Counted from the first letter of the stretch, positions 1 through 8,483 are shown. The stretch is 39,056 nucleotides of DNA from an uncultured Eubacteriales bacterium (GCA_949031345.1 CARNVA010000005.1:1-39056), one strand, 5' to 3'. Notes: a model not told the origin generated them from the sequence alone. Program-made: numbers and translations.

Positions 1-342
1 AATTTTATCATCTGGAATATCTTTATCTAAAAAAATTAAATGTCTTTTTGGAATGGCTTTAATTATTTTTAAATTTGCCCAATCTATAGTTTTTATAATT
101 TTATTTCTGTAAACTCGAGATATGTTATGTTCGGTTAAAATAATTTTAGAGAATAAAGTTTTTCTTAATAAAAATATTATTATTATACCTATAAAAGTGA
201 GTAATAATCCATACAAAAATTGAAATTCATTTAAACAAAATGCTAAAATTATTGATAATATTGCTGGTATTAAAATCATAAAAATTAACAAATATATACC
301 AGTTTCAAAACATAAAAAGCAATTGGTTGATTTAATTTTCAT
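1..342 (-). CDS. Small membrane protein, partial; RHS immunity candidate
   Basis: This open frame of 114 codons runs off the window edge, so its C-terminus is missing. It starts at an ATG preceded by GAGGGA. Residues about 15-37 and 42-60 are two hydrophobic membrane segments separated by a short polar turn. They are followed by a soluble part (LTEHNISRVYRNKIIKTIDW) whose pattern resembles the PH-like domain found after paired membrane helices in many small Gram-positive membrane proteins. The gene begins only 21 bp after the RHS stop codon on the same strand, which is where immunity genes of polymorphic toxins sit. The immunity role is inferred from position and topology alone. It could also be an unrelated small membrane protein. 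Confidence 0.6.
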   Translation of the reverse strand, partial: MKIKSTNCFLCFETGIYLLIFMILIPAILSIILAFCLNEFQFLYGLLLTFIGIIIIFLLRKTLFSKIILTEHNISRVYRNKIIKTIDWANLKIIKAIPKRHLIFLDKDIPDDKI

Positions 343-363
343 TTTCCCTCAAAATATAATGAT

Positions 364-2844
364 TTATGATTTTAAACTTAATATTACATTTTGCTTTGGT
401 AAATTTAATGTTTTTTTCAATAAAGCCCATAAAAAGTTTGAAAATTCTACGCCGCCAATAATAAAAATTTGTTCTGGGAAAGGGGCTTTATTCATTAGTC
501 CACCAGATATTCCACTGAATAAAGACATTGCAATACCAATAAAAGTTATATTTTCTTTATTTACTAAAGATTTGGTTATGTAAGTTCCCAGTCCTATTAA
601 GCCTTGTCCAATGGTTTGGTAGATGTTTCCAAAATTTTTAGGTCCAAAATTACCCTTTGAGAAACTTAATGATCCGAAACCGCCAGAGATAGCACCAGAG
701 ATAGCTCCCAACATAAAGCTGTCCGCAGCACCTTCCCAAAAACTGTTTCCATTCAATAAATTAGTAAATCCACTTCCTACTATTCCGACTAGTCCACCAA
801 TTGCTGCACCGACAGTAACTCCAGCGAAGAAACCAGCAGCACCTGCAGCAGTAGCACCTGTAAATACTCCTATTATAGCAGCACCTGCGGCAGCGAAACC
901 GCCAGCAGTAACTACTGTGAGTATAGCTGCAGTTGCAATGATAAGTCCGCCAATCAGCCATTTAAGCCAATTTGGAATATCGCCATTGTCATCAATAGAG
1001 TTTATTGGGTTGTTTAAACAGTAAGAGTAGAGGTTTAAGCCATTTAATACTTCTTTTGTACTGTTTAAGATTGCAATATCATCAGCATTGACAAATCTTC
1101 CTGTTTCTGGGTCATAATAGCGACTGTTGAGATAGTAAAGATTTGTTTCAAAGTCATGATAATAACTGCGATATTTAAACGGGTTCTTAAGTGCGATAAA
1201 TAAATTGATATCGCTAGTATCATTGTAATGGCTTGCTATTTCGTTGTCAACGATTTTTTTACAAAATTCTGAATTTTTTACAAAAATATTGCCAAAGGCG
1301 TCATAAGCATATTCTACCACTTTGTCACCATTTGTCGAATAAATGCCGATTATGTCATTTTGTGCATTTTTCTGATAAATGAAGTCATGATCAAGTGGTT
1401 GGCCTTTATAAGTTGCATTTTCGCTTTTGATATGGAAGCCTGTTAAGCCATCAGCTCCGTAGTAGAAGGTGAGGGTATTGCAAGGGTCGATTTGTCTTAT
1501 GATTTTGTTTCCATTCAAGATAATCTTAGTTTCAAAAGAGCTTTCTTGAGAAGAGGTTGCAAAATCAAGGTTGTTTGTATGAACGACTTTGCTTGTTCTG
1601 ATGCCGTCAGAGTTGTATTTATAATCGGCTATATTTGCAAAGCGGTCAAGTTGTCTTGCGTGAGACCAGGTAAGGTTTTTGCCGCGGTAGGTGGTAGGGT
1701 TGCCAAGTTGGTCATAGGCAAAAGGCTGATCATTGAAAGAAAGAAGTTGGTCTTTCCAGCCGGTCGAAGAGTAAGAGTAGTTGAAGAGGGAAGCGTCGAG
1801 GGTGTCAAGGTTTTCAATGAGAGTGAAAGGGTATTCTTTCTTTTGGGTTATATTTCCACCCGCGTCATAAGAGAAGGTGAAAGTCTTTTCGAGTGCTTTG
1901 TTGTCTTCTCTTACAATTCTTGAGAGTGCGTCATATTGGTAGCGAGCAAGAAGGAGATTGTTTTGACGAATTTCTGAGATATTGCCTTTTTTGTCATAGC
2001 AATATCTAAGATTGTCGGTAGTTTTTCCGTTATGAGCAAAATGGAGAAGAGAGGTAAGATTTGAGGAATGGTCTCCACTTTTAAGATATGAGAAATGTTT
2101 TGAAAAGTTTCCGCATGAGAGGGAAGAAATTCTGCCGAGGTTGTCATAAGACAGGTTTTGAGTGAGGTTGTTTGGCAGAGTGATTGCGACTGGGCGTTTG
2201 TCTGGGGTAAGGTCATAAGAGTAGGAATAGGTTTGAGTTTTGTCACCTATTGAGATTTGAGTTTGGGTAATTTTGTCATGAGAGGCGTCAAAAGTGTTTT
2301 GCACTTTTACAGTTTGTCCGTTTTGAGAGGTTTCGCTGAGGTAGGTATTGCCGAAATTGTCTATGTAGTATTTATGAAGGGCTTCGCCTTGAGTATAGTC
2401 TTTTTTGAATACGAGGTTGCCGTATATGTCATAGATATTTTGTGCAATAAGCTCTTCATTTGCTGATGAGTTTCTTTTGTAATAGACATCTGTCAGTTTG
2501 CCATCTTTATTGAACACATTTTTGTATATTTCGCCGGAAGCGAGAGTGGTGGTTTCAATAGTGTCATCAAATTCGCCTTTTGAGTAGGTTTTATTGAGGT
2601 ATTGTCTATTTGCGAGTTTAACACTTGAAATTCTGCCCTTTCCGTCATAGTTATAGTCGATTGCGAAGTTGTTATGTTTAAGGCTGGTGAGGTAGTCGAG
2701 CGTGAAGCCATAGGTGTTTGTGTTTTCAATTCCGTCAACAGTGATTGATTTTTCTATTATGCGGTCATTGTCGTCATAGCCGAATGCCGTTTTAACGCCA
2801 TTTTCATCGGTTTGAGAGGTGATAATGCCTGTGCCTGATTGATA
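364..2844 (-). CDS. RHS/YD-repeat protein, C-terminal part after a frameshift
   Basis: This is the downstream frame of a giant RHS protein. It joins the 2757-5936 frame near base 2843 and stays open to the stop at 364, about 826 residues. It holds many YD repeats (such as YDALSRIVRE and YDAGGNITQKKEY) and then the diagnostic end of the RHS core, SRYYDPETGRFVNADD, encoded around 1085-1130, followed by LYSYCLNNPINSIDDNGD. RHS cores form a hollow shell that encloses a C-terminal toxin. After the core comes a long Gly/Ala-rich hydrophobic stretch (about 640-990) and a tip of about 90 residues that is also hydrophobic. No nuclease, deaminase or protease motif is visible in the tip, so a membrane-acting toxin is possible but unproven. 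A GTG at 2517 could serve as an isolated start if the frameshift is real. Confidence 0.85.
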   Translation of the reverse strand, partial: YQSGTGIITSQTDENGVKTAFGYDDNDRIIEKSITVDGIENTNTYGFTLDYLTSLKHNNFAIDYNYDGKGRISSVKLANRQYLNKTYSKGEFDDTIETTTLASGEIYKNVFNKDGKLTDVYYKRNSSANEELIAQNIYDIYGNLVFKKDYTQGEALHKYYIDNFGNTYLSETSQNGQTVKVQNTFDASHDKITQTQISIGDKTQTYSYSYDLTPDKRPVAITLPNNLTQNLSYDNLGRISSLSCGNFSKHFSYLKSGDHSSNLTSLLHFAHNGKTTDNLRYCYDKKGNISEIRQNNLLLARYQYDALSRIVREDNKALEKTFTFSYDAGGNITQKKEYPFTLIENLDTLDASLFNYSYSSTGWKDQLLSFNDQPFAYDQLGNPTTYRGKNLTWSHARQLDRFANIADYKYNSDGIRTSKVVHTNNLDFATSSQESSFETKIILNGNKIIRQIDPCNTLTFYYGADGLTGFHIKSENATYKGQPLDHDFIYQKNAQNDIIGIYSTNGDKVVEYAYDAFGNIFVKNSEFCKKIVDNEIASHYNDTSDINLFIALKNPFKYRSYYHDFETNLYYLNSRYYDPETGRFVNADDIAILNSTKEVLNGLNLYSYCLNNPINSIDDNGDIPNWLKWLIGGLIIATAAILTVVTAGGFAAAGAAIIGVFTGATAAGAAGFFAGVTVGAAIGGLVGIVGSGFTNLLNGNSFWEGAADSFMLGAISGAISGGFGSLSFSKGNFGPKNFGNIYQTIGQGLIGLGTYITKSLVNKENITFIGIAMSLFSGISGGLMNKAPFPEQIFIIGGVEFSNFLWALLKKTLNLPKQNVILSLKS

Positions 2845-5800
2845 TCGAAAGTATCGGTTTCTTCGCCGAGAGAGTTGATTTGAGCTTTAGTTTTGCCTTT
2901 TTCGTCCAATTTTTCTTCCTCATAGAATTTTGAGGATGGTTGGTCAAGGTGGTAAGTGACTGTTTTGATGATTGTTCCGTTTTTATCATAGACATTCTCT
3001 TTGACAATTTTGTTATAGTCGATGGTGCGGATGAGGTTGCCTTGAGGGTTATATTCATAAGTGGTTGTGAAGGTTTTGCCGTCTTGAGTGATAATTTCTT
3101 TAGACACGCTTTTTGACTCGTCATCATATTGGTAGGTAATGACTTGTGAAGAGTGGGCGGTTTCTTTTTTGATTATGCGGTCAAGATTGTCATAGGTCAA
3201 CCTTTCCCAGTCAGCTTCTTTAAGCTCAAGGTCGGTGTAAGAGACGGCTCCGTCATTATTTAAATAAACGAAGGTGCAGGTAAAGCCTTTCACAGCTATA
3301 TTTTTCAGTTTGATTGGAATTGCTGTGTATTGCCAGTCGGTGTTGCGCCAGTCAAATGATTTTGAAAGGACTTGAACGGAGTTGTCTTGATAGGTTATAT
3401 TTACTCTAAGCTCAAACTTTCTGTTTGTGACATAGGCAGGAAGTGAGTCAGTTTCGTCGGTCTTGATGTAGAGGGAGTTTGCTTTTGCCCAGCCTGATAG
3501 CAGGAAGGTTTTGTGAGGGCAACTTTGGGCATTTGCGTTGAGTTTGGCAAGCATGGTGGTGCTTATGTGTAAAGTGTCAGTTTTAGTAGTTGAGGACGCA
3601 TTTATAGTATGAAATTTGGCGCAGGTTTTGTAGGTGTATGCAAAGGTGTTGTTGCTGCAATAATCGGAGCCGAGATAGAGAGCTGGCACTTCTTGTATTG
3701 TTTCATTATTGAAGCAGACGTCACTTAGATAATTTTCCGAGTATGGAAGGTTTGACAGTTTTTCGTTGAGCTTTGAATTTTGATAATTAAAGCAGGAAGT
3801 TTTGATTGCGAGTTCGTCTGAGTCTTCTGAAAATTCGCCCTCATAAGTAATGTTTATTTTGCCATATTTGTCAAAAAGATAAGTCACCATTTTACCCTTG
3901 CTGTCGGTGATTGAAGTTGTGTAATTATTGATGCGTGTTATAGTAAGTTTTTCATCGTCAATTTTATAAGAATTGAAGAAATTTGGTGTTTTTTCCTGCA
4001 AATCGACATAATTTATGCCATTTTTATAGAAAATTTTGCCATTTTCCACTTTTTCAAGTATTGAAATGCCTTGCAATATCGTCTGGTCAGCAGTGCGGGT
4101 TATGCTTGCGCCTTTGCCATTTTGGTCAACAATAACGCAGAGACTATTTGAGGTGTAGTAGTAATTTGAAGTCGTTTTGTCAGGATGAATTATTTGAGAA
4201 ATTTTTCCATTTTTATATGTAAATTTTACAGTGCGATTGCGTGGGTCAGTGATTGACAAAAGTTTATCTTTTTCATAATCAAAAATAAAGTTGTTTTCAC
4301 CAGAGTCGGTTATGCTTACAATCTTGTTTGAATCAAAACTATCATAAGAAATGAAGATGACATTCTCATAGACATCACCGATTAAAATCAATCTAAAAAG
4401 ATTTTCGTTTGAAGTTTTGCCAAAGCCATAAATGATATTATTTTCATCATAAAGATAATGCACTGGAGATTGCATTTCAAGCATGTCAAGATTGTGGTTA
4501 TATTTTTTAAGCAGGTTTTCAATTTCATCAAGCTTTTCAGTGTTGTTTTTATATTGCTTTTCGTAGTTTTTAAGAGTTATTTCAAAATTCAACAGCTCAG
4601 TATCGCCATAGGTGCATTTAACATAAGGTTGTCCGTTTTCGTTATGGTCGCTTATGCCTTCGAATGTAATGATGTGTTTTTTTTCATCGTTGTGTGACCA
4701 GTCATAGCCATAAGGTATATCTAAATATTTATATTGTGCCGCGTGTGTGAGCTGATTTAAAAGAGAATTAAGCTCATTTTTAGCAAAAAGCTTGTTTTCA
4801 CCAAAAAATTGGTCAAATCCTTTATAATTTTCATCAATTATAGAGTGATAAATCTTTTCTCCATAGATTTTGGCGAAGATTTCGGTGTAAGATAAATCGT
4901 TTTCTTCACTATTTTTTTTATCTATTAAATAATTTCTTAGAATGCTGTTTCCAGAAACATATTTTGAAATGCAGGTCATAAAAATTTGATTTTTAAGGCT
5001 TTCTTGATTATCTAAATAGTATGTCTTGTTTTCTTTAAGTTGCTTGATTTGCTGGCGTAAGTTTACAAGCTCTTCAGGCTCATAATCAATCAATTCAGCC
5101 CCTTTGATATCCTTAATAGAGGAGACAAGGCTGAGGCCGTTTTCGCTTTTAAAATCTTGTTTGATTTCATAAGTTTTGCCAGCAATTTCTGCTTCAAAGG
5201 TGCCGTCTGGCTTGATTTTAAGCAAATTTAAATCATTAAGATATTGTTTTTTGTCGTTTTCATCATAATAATAGAATTTCTCTTCAAAAATATGCTCTTT
5301 CATATTTCCGTCTATATATGTAAAAGTTTTTCTTCCATCTGTGGAGCCATTGTCAATAAGAAATTGTTGAATATTTAAGTTCCAGCTTTCTGGAAGAAGG
5401 GTTTGATGATTTTGAGGGGGATTTTCATTGCAAATTGCCTCGATTGACAGGGGAAGAGGGTTGTTGTCAGAAGAGAGCAGTTTTGTCGAGAGGGTGCAGT
5501 CTTGAGTGCCGATATCAATGGAAAGACTGCCAGCATTGCCAAGGTCAAGGCTGTGGCTGTTGCCATTATTTTGATATTGTGACATTGTGATATAACTTAT
5601 TTTCAATTCTCCGCTTTTTTGAAAGGTTGAGGATGTACTGGTCTTGAAAATAATGCTGTCCGCCTTTTTATTAAGGCAATCTTGAAGCTCATCACTGATA
5701 TTTAAAAGATATTCAGTTGATGATGAGACTTTATCGACATTTTGCCATACGCACTGAGAAGGTGCCAGGCTGTTGTAATAGTCTATTCTTGCAGGGAAGG

Positions 5801-5936
5801 TTGGGTTTGAGTCAAATTTGAAATTGAGCATTGCATCGACTACCTTAATATTCTTAGGCAGTTTTGAAAGCTTGATTTCAAGCGTGCTTACAGTTGAAGT
5901 GACGAAATCTTGTGAGTTTATTGTAATTGTTTTCAT
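2757..5936 (-). CDS. RHS/YD-repeat protein, N-terminal part
   Basis: The frame of 1,059 codons starts at an ATG with an AAGGAG-type ribosome binding site. No signal peptide or membrane segment is visible at the N-terminus, so any export would need a dedicated route that I cannot identify. The first 200 or so residues are Ser/Thr/Asn-rich and beta-like. A charged, helical insert follows at about 290-500. YD repeats begin near residue 545 (FDYEKDKLLSITDPRNRTVK). The last 28 residues do not look like RHS sequence. If one base is restored near 2843, the frame reads DTFDYQSGTGIITS and continues directly into the downstream RHS frame. The intact protein would have about 1,857 codons, a usual size for Gram-positive RHS toxins. 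The gene looks visibly richer in G+C than its surroundings, which suggests horizontal transfer. Confidence 0.85.
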   Translation of the reverse strand: MKTITINSQDFVTSTVSTLEIKLSKLPKNIKVVDAMLNFKFDSNPTFPARIDYYNSLAPSQCVWQNVDKVSSSTEYLLNISDELQDCLNKKADSIIFKTSTSSTFQKSGELKISYITMSQYQNNGNSHSLDLGNAGSLSIDIGTQDCTLSTKLLSSDNNPLPLSIEAICNENPPQNHQTLLPESWNLNIQQFLIDNGSTDGRKTFTYIDGNMKEHIFEEKFYYYDENDKKQYLNDLNLLKIKPDGTFEAEIAGKTYEIKQDFKSENGLSLVSSIKDIKGAELIDYEPEELVNLRQQIKQLKENKTYYLDNQESLKNQIFMTCISKYVSGNSILRNYLIDKKNSEENDLSYTEIFAKIYGEKIYHSIIDENYKGFDQFFGENKLFAKNELNSLLNQLTHAAQYKYLDIPYGYDWSHNDEKKHIITFEGISDHNENGQPYVKCTYGDTELLNFEITLKNYEKQYKNNTEKLDEIENLLKKYNHNLDMLEMQSPVHYLYDENNIIYGFGKTSNENLFRLILIGDVYENVIFISYDSFDSNKIVSITDSGENNFIFDYEKDKLLSITDPRNRTVKFTYKNGKISQIIHPDKTTSNYYYTSNSLCVIVDQNGKGASITRTADQTILQGISILEKVENGKIFYKNGINYVDLQEKTPNFFNSYKIDDEKLTITRINNYTTSITDSKGKMVTYLFDKYGKINITYEGEFSEDSDELAIKTSCFNYQNSKLNEKLSNLPYSENYLSDVCFNNETIQEVPALYLGSDYCSNNTFAYTYKTCAKFHTINASSTTKTDTLHISTTMLAKLNANAQSCPHKTFLLSGWAKANSLYIKTDETDSLPAYVTNRKFELRVNITYQDNSVQVLSKSFDWRNTDWQYTAIPIKLKNIAVKGFTCTFVYLNNDGAVSYTDLELKEADWERLTYDNLDRIIKKETAHSSQVITYQYDDESKSVSKEIITQDGKTFTTTYEYNPQGNLIRTIDYNKIVKENVYDKNGTIIKTVTYHLDQPSSKFYEEEKLDEKGKTKAQINSLGEETDTFDINQAQALSPLKPMKMALKRHSAMTTMTA
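2835..2850 (-). other. Single-base frameshift within the RHS gene
   Basis: Read on the - strand, the region gives GATACTTTCGATATCAATC. The upstream frame is convincing through DTFD and the next frame is convincing from QSGTGIITS onwards. Inserting one T to make GATTATCAA restores DTFDYQSGTG, the expected spacing in a YD repeat. The next frame then has no stop until 364. There is no slippery heptamer or long homopolymer here, so programmed frameshifting is unlikely. A true one-base deletion or an assembly error are the two explanations. Confidence 0.8.
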
Positions 5937-5979
5937 AAATGTTCTCCTTTTATTTAAATTACAATTTTAATTCTACTCC

Positions 5980-6022
5980 CTAATATTTCTAATGACTTCT
6001 AACTTTTGCTAATTGCTGCTAA
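5980..6022. repeat. Five CTAA motifs in helical phase
   Basis: On the + strand CTAA occurs at 5980, 5989, 5999, 6009 and 6019, a spacing of 9, 10, 10 and 10 bp, so all copies face the same side of the helix. Four of the five are CTAAT. The array lies between the sigma-like gene and the RHS gene and overlaps the sigma-like gene's stop codon. It may be an array of protein-binding sites controlling RHS transcription; the function is inferred. Confidence 0.6.
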
Positions 6023-6402
6023 TCGTTTGTTTTGGCATCCTTTTCACCCAGTTTAGCCACCAGTTTGTCCAGCGCAAGTGAATGCAATTGATAAATCCTT
6101 TTTGTTGAATAATTCATTTTATCGGCAATCTGGTCAAAGGTGGAAAAGCATATGTATTTAAGATACATTATCGTTTTGTAAGGTTGTTCTAAAAGGTCAA
6201 TTGTGCTTTCAATATTCCTTTTTTTCTCCATAAATTTCAACATTTTTTCTTCTTCATATCGTTTATTTTCCTCAAGAGGTGTTTTGCTGGTGCTGTTTAT
6301 AATCAATTTATCGTATCGTTCGAGCTCACTTATTTTTGCTTTCAAATATTGATAATCAAAAATATATTCATCAAGTTGTGCTTTTAATGTTGTTCTATCC
6401 AT
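6019..6402 (-). CDS. Sigma-70 region 4-like regulator, DUF1492/ArpU type
   Basis: The product has 127 residues. The N-terminal two thirds are charged and helical, probably coiled coil (residues 1-75). The C-terminal part is a sigma region 4-like helix-turn-helix at about 85-115 (FDQIADKMNYSTKRIYQLH) after the family-typical phrase PYKTIMYLKY. This matches the DUF1492/ArpU-like phage-type transcription regulators, which often activate late or accessory operons. The ATG has a strong GAGGTGA ribosome binding site and a consensus-like promoter (TTGCCA, 17 bp, TACAAT). The RHS gene starts 82 bp downstream on the same strand, so this protein is the obvious candidate for its activator. That target assignment is inferred. 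Confidence 0.75.
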   Translation of the reverse strand: MDRTTLKAQLDEYIFDYQYLKAKISELERYDKLIINSTSKTPLEENKRYEEEKMLKFMEKKRNIESTIDLLEQPYKTIMYLKYICFSTFDQIADKMNYSTKRIYQLHSLALDKLVAKLGEKDAKTND

Positions 6403-6429
6403 ATTTCACCTCGCTAAAAATATGGCAAA

Positions 6430-6458
6430 ATTGTAACATATTGTGAACAAAATGGCAA
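6430..6458 (-). promoter_or_regulatory. Promoter of the sigma-like gene with operator-like element
   Basis: On the - strand there is a -35 TTGCCA (6453-6458), a 17-bp spacer and a -10 TACAAT (6430-6435) preceded by TGT, an extended -10. The element ACAATATGTTACAAT covers the -10 and recurs on the opposite strand at the divergent promoter. Confidence 0.6.
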
Positions 6459-6520
6459 GTAAATTTAACAAAATGTGAAAAAATATGTATTTTTCGACAA
6501 ATTTAGTAGATAAATATTAA

Positions 6521-6535
6521 ACAATATGTTATAAT
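6521..6535 (+). promoter_or_regulatory. Extended -10 and operator-like element before the XRE gene
   Basis: ACAATATGTTATAAT contains TGTTATAAT, an extended -10 with no clear -35. Fourteen of its 15 bases match the element at the divergent promoter, in inverted orientation. If this -10 is used, transcription would start near 6542, only about 7 nt ahead of the chosen ATG and downstream of the GGAGG, so a second upstream start may exist. Confidence 0.5.
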
Positions 6536-6548
6536 GGAGGTGGAGCAA

Positions 6549-6896
6549 ATGATGACGGGACAAAAGATTAAAGAATTAAGAAAGAGCAGAAATGTCACTC
6601 AAAGAGACCTTGGAAAACTCATGGGGGTGACGCATGCAACAATTGCTATGTGGGAAAATTCAAAACGAAAAGTTGACCTTGTGCATGCAAAAATGCTTGC
6701 TGACATTTTTAATGTGACAGTTGATTGGCTGATAAGCGAACAAGAGGATGCGGTTGATGTCAAGTTGACTAAAGGTGAAAACATGGTTGCTGTCTTTAAT
6801 GGTGAGGGGGAATATAAAACATTTTCGCTAAACAAAAAACAGCATAAAAAATTGTTGAATTTTCTTGATACTCTTTCAAAAACAAATCAAGATTGA
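6549..6896 (+). CDS. XRE-family transcriptional regulator
   Basis: This is a 115-residue protein with a Cro/CI helix-turn-helix at residues 1-60 (IKELRKSRNVTQRDLGKLMG, then THATIAMWEN). A short variable C-terminus of about 50 residues may serve for dimerisation or sensing. I chose the ATG at 6549 rather than the one at 6534 because GGAGG at 6536-6540 fits the later start. It is divergent from the sigma-like regulator, and a shared inverted element covers both -10 boxes. It therefore probably represses its own promoter and that of the neighbouring activator. It has no membrane segment and no protease-type domain. Confidence 0.85.
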   Translation: MMTGQKIKELRKSRNVTQRDLGKLMGVTHATIAMWENSKRKVDLVHAKMLADIFNVTVDWLISEQEDAVDVKLTKGENMVAVFNGEGEYKTFSLNKKQHKKLLNFLDTLSKTNQD

Positions 6897-6981
6897 TTGA
6901 TTTTGATAAAACGCAAGATAAATGTGCTATTGTTGCCTAATTTTGATATAGGCAAATTTTTGTGCGGGAGGAATATACATT

Positions 6982-7521
6982 GTGAAATATAATGGTATTG
7001 AATTTGAAGCTGTAGTCGCAACTCCAGCTTGTGGAAAAAGTTTTTTATGCGATAAATATCCTGAAATATTTGTTGATATGGATGAGGTGAGATTAAAACA
7101 TAAATATATTGTGCCCAAAGATATTACACGAGAAGAGTATGAGAAAACTAAAGGTGCAAGGAAATTTGAGCATAGAATGAAAGAAAGCGAATTTATTCCA
7201 GCTATTTATGATTTGTTTGATGAAAAACTCAGGCAGGGTAAAATTTTAATTGCCTCTCCGCATCCAGAATTTTATCAATATTTTCAATCGCGTGGCATTA
7301 AATTTTGTCTTGTATATGCAGATAAAGAAATGAAGGAAGAGATTAAAAGAAGATATTTAAAGCGTGGCAATCCGACAGATGTTGCTGAAAAAGAATATAA
7401 TAAATTTGAATCTTATTATCAAGGAAATATTGAAGAGCAAAGGGCTGCAGTTAAATACGCATTTGGTAAAGATGAGTTTTTAGAGCAAATTTTAATAAAA
7501 TTTGGACTAAAACTGCCTTAA
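6982..7521 (+). CDS. P-loop NTPase-like protein, phage/kinase type
   Basis: The product has 179 residues and starts at a GTG with GGGAGG upstream. A Walker A-like loop lies at the N-terminus, residues 13-20 (ATPACGKS), with Ala in place of the usual first Gly. DMDEVRLKH at about 33-41 could supply the acidic residue of the nucleotide site. ILIASPHPEFYQYFQSRGI fits the central beta strand of a small nucleotide or polynucleotide kinase fold. It resembles uncharacterised phage and Firmicutes ATP-binding proteins. Substrate unknown. It lies between the XRE gene and an alpha/beta hydrolase and may mark the edge of the accessory region. Confidence 0.6.
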   Translation: MKYNGIEFEAVVATPACGKSFLCDKYPEIFVDMDEVRLKHKYIVPKDITREEYEKTKGARKFEHRMKESEFIPAIYDLFDEKLRQGKILIASPHPEFYQYFQSRGIKFCLVYADKEMKEEIKRRYLKRGNPTDVAEKEYNKFESYYQGNIEEQRAAVKYAFGKDEFLEQILIKFGLKLP

Positions 7522-7586
7522 ATGAGAGTTTTTAATCGATATTTTGTAAATAATAAAGAAATAAATAAAATTGACAGGGAGAAATT

Positions 7587-8483
7587 ATGGAAGAAATAAT
7601 GTTGGAAGCGAGCGATAGAGAAAACTTAACCGTACATGTGTTTGAAATCGAAAATGCAAAAGCTGTTGTTCAAGTAATTCATGGAATGGAAGAGCATCAA
7701 GAAAGATATGAGCCGTTTATTGAATATTTAAATAATAATGGGTTTTCGGTGGTAAGCTCTGATATGCGTGGTCATGGCAAAAATGCAAAAACGCTGGGCT
7801 ATTTTAAAAATAAAGATGGTTATAAACAGTTAATTCAAGACCAAGTTTCAATTGTAAAGTTTATAAAAGAGCGTTTTAAAAACCTTCCAGTTTACATTTT
7901 CGCTCATTCTATGGGCACGATTATTACGCGTGTGCTGCTTCAAAAACATTCAAATGAATATGATAAAGTTGTTCTGTCTGGTTATCCTTGTTATCAAAGC
8001 GGAGCCGGTGTGGGCATTTTTATGGCAAATTTAATCAAAGCTTTCAGAGGCGGAAAGTATAAATCAAAGTTTATCAATAAACTCAGCGTGGGTGCATTTA
8101 ATAAGCTTATTGACAACCCAAAAACTGAGGTTGACTGGATAAGTCATGATGAAGAGAATGTGCGAAAATATTTAGAAGATGACTTGTGTGGTTTTGGCTT
8201 CACTTGCTCGGCTTATGGTGACCTTTTTCATCTTGTAAAACTTATGCATAATCCAAAAGAATATAAAAATGTCAATGAAAACCTCAAACTTTTACTTATT
8301 TGTGGCGAAGATGATCCTTGCGTTGGAGGCGAGAAGGGGGCTTGCGACTCTCAACTTATTTTGTGCAAAGCGGGCTTTAATGAGATAAATACAATTTTTT
8401 ATAAAGAAATGCGCCATGAAATCTTAAATGAAAAAGATAAGCAAAAGGTTTATGATGACACTGTGGAGTTTTTAAATCGATGA
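7587..8483 (+). CDS. Alpha/beta hydrolase, monoacylglycerol lipase/lysophospholipase-like
   Basis: This 298-residue protein belongs to the serine aminopeptidase S33/Hydrolase_4 family. The oxyanion-side motif is VIHGMEEHQERY (about 30-41), followed by SDMRGHG. The nucleophile elbow is AHSMG with Ser108, the likely acid is Asp in CGEDDP, and the catalytic His is in MRHEILNE near the C-terminus. No signal peptide is present, so it is probably a cytoplasmic esterase acting on lysophospholipids or monoglycerides. The start follows AGGGAG. A strong hairpin terminator closes the transcript. The substrate is inferred from family resemblance only. Confidence 0.85.
   Translation: MEEIMLEASDRENLTVHVFEIENAKAVVQVIHGMEEHQERYEPFIEYLNNNGFSVVSSDMRGHGKNAKTLGYFKNKDGYKQLIQDQVSIVKFIKERFKNLPVYIFAHSMGTIITRVLLQKHSNEYDKVVLSGYPCYQSGAGVGIFMANLIKAFRGGKYKSKFINKLSVGAFNKLIDNPKTEVDWISHDEENVRKYLEDDLCGFGFTCSAYGDLFHLVKLMHNPKEYKNVNENLKLLLICGEDDPCVGGEKGACDSQLILCKAGFNEINTIFYKEMRHEILNEKDKQKVYDDTVEFLNR

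Noticed and set aside
2835..2850. Programmed ribosomal frameshift in the RHS gene
   Set aside because: No slippery heptamer, internal Shine-Dalgarno sequence or stimulatory hairpin is visible.
364..5936. Small frames inside the RHS gene on both strands as extra toxin or immunity genes
   Set aside because: They lack ribosome binding sites and mirror the RHS codons; they are antisense or out-of-frame shadows.
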